Source: Candidatus Riflebacteria bacterium HGW-Riflebacteria-1 (GTDB lineage: Bacteria; Muiribacteriota; Ozemobacteria; Ozemobacterales; Ozemobacteraceae). Taken from it: a stretch of 64,000 bases of DNA. Location of the stretch: positions 470,735 through 534,734 of the forward strand of contig PGYB01000001.1 in assembly GCA_002839445.1 (NCBI GenBank), written 5' to 3'. Within the stretch, counting starts at the first letter, position 1. Every line of letters starts with the position of its first letter. The notes beneath the pieces were generated by a model that worked only from the letters and a program-made list of their open reading frames with translations, did not search any database and was not told the DNA's origin. Position numbers and translations under genes: made by a program. Positions 58,994 to 64,000 of this stretch are shown here, one piece after another.

Positions 58994-59551
58994 ATGACCA
59001 GACAGGCATTGGTATTCATGGCCCCCGGCTTCGAAGAAATGGAACTCACCATAACCGTCGACGTGCTAAGACGCGCCGGCATTGAGACTCACACTGTAAC
59101 ACTGGCAGCAGACAAGGCGCCGGTAAAAGGTTCGCGCGGCATCAGCATGCTTCCCGACCTGAGCATCGACGAAATCACGCTGGATAAATGTGATGTCGCT
59201 ATTCTGCCCGGCGGAATCGAAGGCACCCGCAATCTCGGCGCCAACATGCGAGTAATCGGCTTTTTGCAGAAAATGCATGCAGCAGGGAAAATGGTCGCGG
59301 CAATCTGTGCTGCGCCGGCCGTTCTGGTCAAAGCCGGCATCGCCACCGGAAGACGCGCAACCTCGCACCCGGCTGCTGCCGAGCACATGACTGGTACAAC
59401 CTACTGCGAAGATCGCGTCGTCATCGATGGCAACGTTACCACCTCGCGGGCGGCCGGAACCTCTTTTGAGTTCGCCTTCGCGCTCGTCGAACAACTCATG
59501 GGCGCCGACGCTGTAAAACAGGTAAACAAAGGCGTTCTCGCCAACCTTTAA
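58994..59551 (+). CDS. DJ-1/PfpI family protein
   Basis: This 185-residue protein follows the DJ-1/YajL pattern. GFEEMELTITVDVLRRAG gives the conserved Glu, VAAICAAPAVLVKAG gives the nucleophile Cys105, and SHPAAAEHMTG and VTTSRAAGTSFEFAFALVEQL are the C-terminal motifs. It probably protects against carbonyl or oxidative damage. AGGAGA precedes the ATG. Confidence 0.92.
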   Translation: MTRQALVFMAPGFEEMELTITVDVLRRAGIETHTVTLAADKAPVKGSRGISMLPDLSIDEITLDKCDVAILPGGIEGTRNLGANMRVIGFLQKMHAAGKMVAAICAAPAVLVKAGIATGRRATSHPAAAEHMTGTTYCEDRVVIDGNVTTSRAAGTSFEFAFALVEQLMGADAVKQVNKGVLANL

Positions 59552-59560
59552 TAATCGGGC

Positions 59561-59842
59561 TCAGTGGCCGGCAGCCGGCATGTCGTCGAGCGGAACATAT
59601 TTTTCGTTGAGATGCAGCTTGATATACTTGGAGTTAAAGCTGTCGCTTACATACTCATTAAGGCTGCTGGCTGCTCTTGCCAGTTTTTCATAGTCAGGAA
59701 CCTTTACATCTTTGCCGCAGAGTGAGCAGAAAAGCTCGCCGGCGCGCGTCTGTATTGTATCATGACTGACTTTTATGGTGTCTCTGCAGTTGGCACATTC
59801 AACAGTGAAGTAGAATACCAGTCGATCAATTCTATCAAGCAT
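59561..59842 (-). CDS. Small zinc-ribbon hypothetical protein
   Basis: This 93-residue protein has two CxxC pairs (CANC and CSLC), forming a likely zinc ribbon over about residues 16-43. The remainder is helical and acidic. It is unrecognised. It ends 9 bp before the DJ-1 gene end in convergent orientation. GGACG precedes the ATG weakly. Confidence 0.65.
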   Translation of the reverse strand: MLDRIDRLVFYFTVECANCRDTIKVSHDTIQTRAGELFCSLCGKDVKVPDYEKLARAASSLNEYVSDSFNSKYIKLHLNEKYVPLDDMPAAGH

Positions 59843-59924
59843 TTTTGTGCGTCCTTAAACTTTTAGATGCCCAATAGTATCACCAGCCAGTTTTTTTTGC
59901 CAGACCTGCAATGAAACAAAAAAT

Positions 59925-59953
59925 TTGAAGAAAGTGCAAACAGGGGTTAAAAT
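59925..59953 (+). promoter_or_regulatory. Sigma-70-type promoter for the YjbQ gene
   Basis: TTGAAG (59925-59930) and TAAAAT (59948-59953) are 17 bp apart. The GTG start follows 52 bp later. Confidence 0.6.
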
Positions 59954-60005
59954 GAGATGTTTGTCAGGTCAGACAAAGTAATTATCCTAAGGAGACTACG
60001 CAGCA

Positions 60006-60425
60006 GTGAAAAGCTACCGTCAGGAACTCTGGTTCGAAATCAAGGGCAGGCGCGAACTTGTTAACATTACCCCCGAAGTTCAGCAGGCCGTTGCAGCCAG
60101 CGGCGTCCAGGAAGGCCTGGTGCTGGTCAACGCCATGCACATCACTTCCAGCGTTTTTATAAATGATGATGAGAGTGGCCTGCATCATGACTTTGAAGTC
60201 TGGCTCGAAAAGCTGGCGCCCGAGAAACCGCACTCTCAATACCAGCACAACGGCAGCAGTGAAGACAATGCCGACGCGCATCTCAAGCGCACAATCATGG
60301 GCCGCGAAGTAGTGGTGGCGATTACCGCCGGTAAACTCGATTTCGGCCCCTGGGAACAGATTTTCTACGGTGAATTTGACGGCAACCGCCGCAAGCGTGT
60401 GCTGATAAAGGTCATCGGCGAGTAA
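60006..60425 (+). CDS. YjbQ/UPF0047 family protein
   Basis: This 139-residue protein has the UPF0047 pattern: [36 protein letters not shown] and [47 protein letters not shown]. coli YjbQ can complement thiamine-phosphate synthesis. The start is GTG (60006-60008) with AAGGAG upstream. A thiT gene lies nearby. Confidence 0.92.
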   Translation: MKSYRQELWFEIKGRRELVNITPEVQQAVAASGVQEGLVLVNAMHITSSVFINDDESGLHHDFEVWLEKLAPEKPHSQYQHNGSSEDNADAHLKRTIMGREVVVAITAGKLDFGPWEQIFYGEFDGNRRKRVLIKVIGE

Positions 60426-60472
60426 TTACATAGTTGTATCGAGTTTTTGAGTTTTCGGGAGGAACCGTTTTC

Positions 60473-61141
60473 ATGCTTGAAAAAAGACTGCCTGTCCTGG
60501 TAATTCTTGTGCTCTTTGCGCTGACCGCCCTGTGCGGATGTTCTGGCGGTGGCGCCTCGGCTGGCAGCGGCGTCAACATCTCAACACCAGAGTCGGCTGT
60601 TTATGAGCTTCTCGAAAGCTGGCAGGCGACCCAGACGAGCGGCGTCAGCCTCGAAGGCGGTCAAAGTCTCATTCAACAGACAACCGCCAGCGCTACACGC
60701 TATATCAGGTTTAAAGACCTCGCCGGCGAAGAATGGCTTCTGCAGATCAATAATGTCGTGAGGCTCAGCACCAGCATCGCACAGGTTTATACCAGTTACC
60801 GGTCGCTTGACGCGAACCGCGGCGGCCTTAAACTGCTGTTCACGATGATCAATGACCAGGGGCTATGGTATCTCGAAAATATCGAGGTAACCGAAGTTCC
60901 TGTCGTGGTTGTCACCGGCACTGGCGTCAAGGGCGTGATTTCAGACGAAACAACCAATCTGCCGGTCAGCGGCGTGCTGGTCGAAATTTACAATCAGACT
61001 ACCGGCACCATAGCCGGCACTGCCACTACCGACGCCACAGGTTTTTACTCAATATTAGAGCTTGCGCCCGGTACATATTACCTGGTTATCGAACGTGACG
61101 GTTTCGCAGCAAAAACTATCTCAGACATTATTGTTGGCTGA
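60473..61141 (+). CDS. Lipoprotein with C-terminal carboxypeptidase-regulatory-like domain
   Basis: The 222-residue protein has a lipobox LCGC. A central alpha/beta part (about 30-145) contains YELLESWQATQTSG and TYRSLDANRGGLKLLF-like sequences. The final 75 residues, GVKGVISDETTNLPVSGVLVEIYNQTTG and GFYSILELAPGTYYLVIERDGFA, form a carboxypeptidase regulatory-like beta sandwich. GGGAGGAACC precedes the ATG at 60473. It lies 24 bp before the very large lipoprotein gene and is probably its operon partner. Confidence 0.82.
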   Translation: MLEKRLPVLVILVLFALTALCGCSGGGASAGSGVNISTPESAVYELLESWQATQTSGVSLEGGQSLIQQTTASATRYIRFKDLAGEEWLLQINNVVRLSTSIAQVYTSYRSLDANRGGLKLLFTMINDQGLWYLENIEVTEVPVVVVTGTGVKGVISDETTNLPVSGVLVEIYNQTTGTIAGTATTDATGFYSILELAPGTYYLVIERDGFAAKTISDIIVG

Positions 61142-61165
61142 CAAGGCAATAGGAGTTCATATTAA

Positions 61166-64000
61166 ATGTTTAGAAAATCGCTGATTCTGGTGTCGTTTCT
61201 TTTTGTTCTGGCTCTGGCTATAATCGGCTGCGGAGGCGGCGGTGGTGGCGGAACCACCGGAAACCCGGTCGGCCCGGTGGCTACACCAGGGGCAACAGCC
61301 AATCTCAGCGGCACCGTGCTGTTTGATAACACACCGACTCCCTTTGCAGCGGTTCATCTCTATAAAAGCGAAAAAGCACACACTTTCGGCATGGCGCAGC
61401 TTCCCTCATTAAAAGGGTCTCTAGTAGCCCAGCAGATAATCGGCGACGGCGCGTATTCGACTACGACCAGCGCTGAGGGCGTTTACAATTTCACCGACAT
61501 CCCGGTTGGCCAGTATACGCTGATCGCGATGCGCGACGACAACCACCAGTTTGTTCAAACCGGTGTGCTGCTCGGCCAGGTGACCACTATCAACCCGCAG
61601 CTCACCCCGACCGGCAAAATCACCGGCAAAGTGACTCTCTCGATTGGCGGCACGCCTCAGGCCATCGCCGGCGCGTTTGTCTACATCAACGGCACTTCTT
61701 ATATTGCCGTTTCTGACAATGCCGGCAATTTTACCATCAACAACGTGCCATCGAACGCGCTTACTACCAGCACAGCCTACGAAATTCTCGTGAGTTCTAC
61801 CCGTGGCACCGCCGCGCCAGTTACCGGCGTTGTCGTGAACCCGGGCGCAACCAGGGATGTCGGCACAATCGCGATGACCGCCCCGGCACAAGCTGGCTAC
61901 GCTACTTTGAACGGTTCTCTTGTTGCGGGACAAGGCATTTCCGACGTCAGCGGCATATTCGTAATTCTTACCCACAAAACCAGCGGAACTATTTTCGGCA
62001 CACACACCGACGCGACCGGCAAATTCCAGTTCAGGGTCATGGAAACAGGCGACTTCCTGGTTCTCTGCCCTGAAGGAGATTACACTTTCACGCCCAATAC
62101 GCTTACCATAAATGTTGCAGGCCTGACCACTCAGGCGCTCACCCTTACCCCGATAATTGTCGACGCCGACCAGGTCGAAGCAACCGGCAGCATTACCGGC
62201 ACCGTCACCCACATGGGCACGCCCTTTGCCGGCGCCATCATTAATGTAACTGGCACTTCGCTGCTAGGCATTTCTGATTCAAGCGGAAATTTCATCATCA
62301 ATAAAGTTCCGGTCAATAGCAGCACAAACCCATACACGCTTGAGCTCAGCTCAAGCAAGGGAACTGCAACACGCAAATTCGACGTAATCGTTAGTCTCGG
62401 CCAGGCAACTGCTGTCGGCGACTTTGCCATCACAGTCCCAACCACCGGCTATAAGAACATTGTCGGCAAGCTAACTATAACGCCGCCCCCAATGCCAAGC
62501 GAAGGCAGTCTTCCCATGCCTTCTCCGTCACTATCGCCAGGCGACTTGAGCAACCGTTTGATTCAGCTCTCGCTTTCAGATGGCCGAGTCATTTCAGCTT
62601 TCACTGACATTTCTGGCAACTACAGTTTCATGGCAACCCAGTCCGGCCCTGCGACAGTCAGCGTAATAGACAGCGCCTTTATCTACACCCCTCGCAACCA
62701 GCCTGTCATGATCGAAGTGCCCGACAACGGAGCCATTCCGCAGGTGGTTCCTGACATCTTGGTCAGCGAACCCGCAACTGGAGAGTTAAAATACCGGGTT
62801 GATGGCATGGTTAACAAACTGGTATTCATAAAGCCAGAAACCGACCATAGTGGCGTCAACATAAAATTTACCCCCGAAGCCGCCATGCCGTCATTGTATG
62901 CTCTAAGCAATTATGATGGCAGTTTCTCAATCATGGCTGCCCCGGGAACCTATACCCTGACCGTAGAAGGCGCCTACACGATTGCCCTGAGTCCGATTAT
63001 AGTGGAAATAACCGGGCCATACATGTTCCCGCCACCGGCAATAGATGTCAAACCAGTTACAACTGTTAACTCGATCGTCGAAGGCACAGTAACCTGGACC
63101 AATCCTCCCGGCGGATGGATGATGACAGACGGTGAAGTAATTCTGGAAAACCAGGCAGGGACTCCTGCTTTCTCAGAGCGCCGTCTGGTAAGTGCATCTA
63201 CCGGTTTCTTCCGTTTCGACAGCGTGCCGCCAGGCAGTTACATCGCCACGATCAGCCGCCTCAACGGCTATTCTGGACAAGCTTCGGTTTCAATCATCGA
63301 AGGTCAAGATTTGACCGTGGCAAATACTACTGCCATAAATATTTCTGCGACCTTCTATGCGCCGTTTATAAACGCAACGACTGTGAGCGGCAACGTGATG
63401 GCAATTTCGGGGTTGAACTTTGAGCTTGACGACACCATGATGCAGGCATTTGTAAACGGCGTCGCATTGCCATCAGCGGGTGGCTGGGTCGCCGGAGAAA
63501 GTTACTTCAATATCTCATCATTAGCTCCAGGTCAGTATAGTGTCCAACTTGTAAAAAACAGCGATAGCTACGGCAATAAATATGTTTTCACCAGAGAAGT
63601 CCAGGCGCCGCTCCTGGCTAACTTTACCGCATCTTCCACCGACACCTCGATAACCTGCACCTGGCAGAACGCACCCTATGTAACTGCCGTTGATGTTCGC
63701 CTCTTGCAGGGCGCCGCAGTTGTAAAACCACTTCAAAGAATAATCGGCAACAGTGTTACCTATAACAGCCTGCAGGCTTCTACTACATACATAATAGAAG
63801 TCACCAGCACCTACCCCAACGTATCCAATTCAGCACCAACCCCCTTCAGTTTCAGCACCAAAAAGTTCGGTCCACAGAAACCCGGCCTCATGACACTTGC
63901 TGGCAGTTCCAGCATCAATGGAACAATTTTCGGCTTTGAAATGATGAATGACAAAACCTACGTTGCATATTATGAAGGAACCGGGGGGGGCACGGTCTAT
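61166..64000 (+). CDS. Very large lipoprotein with repeated carboxypeptidase-regulatory-like domains, partial
   Basis: The frame runs from ATG at 61166 to the window end, 945 codons with no stop. It has a lipobox AIIGC followed by a glycine run (CGGGGGGG), then at least six repeats of a beta-sandwich type: ATLNGS, GSITGT, NIVGKLT, and the EGVYNFTDIPVGQYTLIAM / AGNFTINNVPSNA / SSGNFIINKVPV / TGFFRFDSVPPGSYIATI turns. A fibronectin-type part (ITCTWQNAPYVTAVDV) follows near residue 830. AGGAG precedes the ATG. It is likely outer-membrane or surface anchored; length and end unknown. Confidence 0.88.
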   Translation, partial: MFRKSLILVSFLFVLALAIIGCGGGGGGGTTGNPVGPVATPGATANLSGTVLFDNTPTPFAAVHLYKSEKAHTFGMAQLPSLKGSLVAQQIIGDGAYSTTTSAEGVYNFTDIPVGQYTLIAMRDDNHQFVQTGVLLGQVTTINPQLTPTGKITGKVTLSIGGTPQAIAGAFVYINGTSYIAVSDNAGNFTINNVPSNALTTSTAYEILVSSTRGTAAPVTGVVVNPGATRDVGTIAMTAPAQAGYATLNGSLVAGQGISDVSGIFVILTHKTSGTIFGTHTDATGKFQFRVMETGDFLVLCPEGDYTFTPNTLTINVAGLTTQALTLTPIIVDADQVEATGSITGTVTHMGTPFAGAIINVTGTSLLGISDSSGNFIINKVPVNSSTNPYTLELSSSKGTATRKFDVIVSLGQATAVGDFAITVPTTGYKNIVGKLTITPPPMPSEGSLPMPSPSLSPGDLSNRLIQLSLSDGRVISAFTDISGNYSFMATQSGPATVSVIDSAFIYTPRNQPVMIEVPDNGAIPQVVPDILVSEPATGELKYRVDGMVNKLVFIKPETDHSGVNIKFTPEAAMPSLYALSNYDGSFSIMAAPGTYTLTVEGAYTIALSPIIVEITGPYMFPPPAIDVKPVTTVNSIVEGTVTWTNPPGGWMMTDGEVILENQAGTPAFSERRLVSASTGFFRFDSVPPGSYIATISRLNGYSGQASVSIIEGQDLTVANTTAINISATFYAPFINATTVSGNVMAISGLNFELDDTMMQAFVNGVALPSAGGWVAGESYFNISSLAPGQYSVQLVKNSDSYGNKYVFTREVQAPLLANFTASSTDTSITCTWQNAPYVTAVDVRLLQGAAVVKPLQRIIGNSVTYNSLQASTTYIIEVTSTYPNVSNSAPTPFSFSTKKFGPQKPGLMTLAGSSSINGTIFGFEMMNDKTYVAYYEGTGGGTVY

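Noticed and set aside
61421..62910. Minus-strand frames in the giant lipoprotein
   Set aside because: They are antisense to an uninterrupted lipoprotein frame with a clear lipobox.

Overview
The window comes from a diderm (Gram-negative-type), probably uncultured bacterium with roughly even GC content and many exported lipoproteins. Evidence for an outer membrane is indirect: a Wzz-type chain-length protein, an O-antigen-ligase-like protein, lipobox proteins and multihaem cytochrome biogenesis. Heme appears to be made by the siroheme-dependent (Ahb) route, because an AhbC-like radical SAM enzyme sits beside hemA, hemC, a precorrin-2 dehydrogenase and a fused cobA-hemD. Lineages such as Candidatus Riflebacteria would fit, but I cannot prove taxonomy from the sequence.

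Layout. 1-1.66 kb (-): a GQFYTP / DPACGDG / NPPY adenine methyltransferase of Type IIG style that runs off the left edge and has no clear start. 2.1-10.5 kb (-): a tight eight-gene operon behind one near-ideal promoter. It holds four membrane proteins, one small protein, a GlmL/MutL-type ASKHA ATPase, a barrel-plus-KOW protein and a Wzz protein. Its function is unknown and it is the best candidate here for an undescribed system. 10.6-14.3 kb (-): two oligopeptide-ABC ATPases and a binding lipoprotein without permeases. 14.3-17.9 kb (-): pseudopilin plus O-antigen-ligase/TPR fusion. 18.0-18.8 kb (+): a nucleotidyltransferase and small partner. 18.9-22.3 kb: two paralogous lipoproteins flanking a dead REP-associated transposase and a MITE-like element, then a small membrane protein bracketed by repeats. 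22.3-33.8 kb (-): heme synthesis (ahbC, cobA-hemD, hemC, hemA, precorrin-2 dehydrogenase), a HemX/CcsA-type protein, a multihaem cytochrome c, a HAMP protein, a parvulin and two TlpA-like thioredoxins.

34.8-39.4 kb (+): phosphodiesterase, then peptide-binding protein, DppB, DppC and a class-I amidotransferase-like hydrolase, lacking ATPases and so complementing the 10.6-14.3 kb set. 39.4-48.2 kb: UbiA-family prenyltransferase, a radical-SAM-like protein without its cysteines, AroQ, U32 peptidase, UspA, a TolB-like propeller and a LysM protein with an 18-bp tandem repeat. 48.6-52.1 kb (+): small membrane protein, an alpha/beta-hydrolase lacking its serine and an M48-like protein lacking its zinc motif. 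52.1-64 kb: Ddl, TAXI binding protein, ThiT, L28, PH-like and YbjN-like proteins, DJ-1, YjbQ, and several lipoproteins, the last a very large multi-domain one cut by the right edge.

A theme across the window is dispersed short repeats. I distinguish four families: R1 carries GTAATCGTAATCG, R2 carries CAGATT/AATCTG pairs, R3 carries CAGAATGACAAAG-like ends and R4 carries GAGATTGCTTC. They occupy most long gaps, seem to have altered the 5' ends of at least three genes, and occur together as an in-frame insertion inside the methyltransferase. No tRNA, rRNA or CRISPR array was seen.
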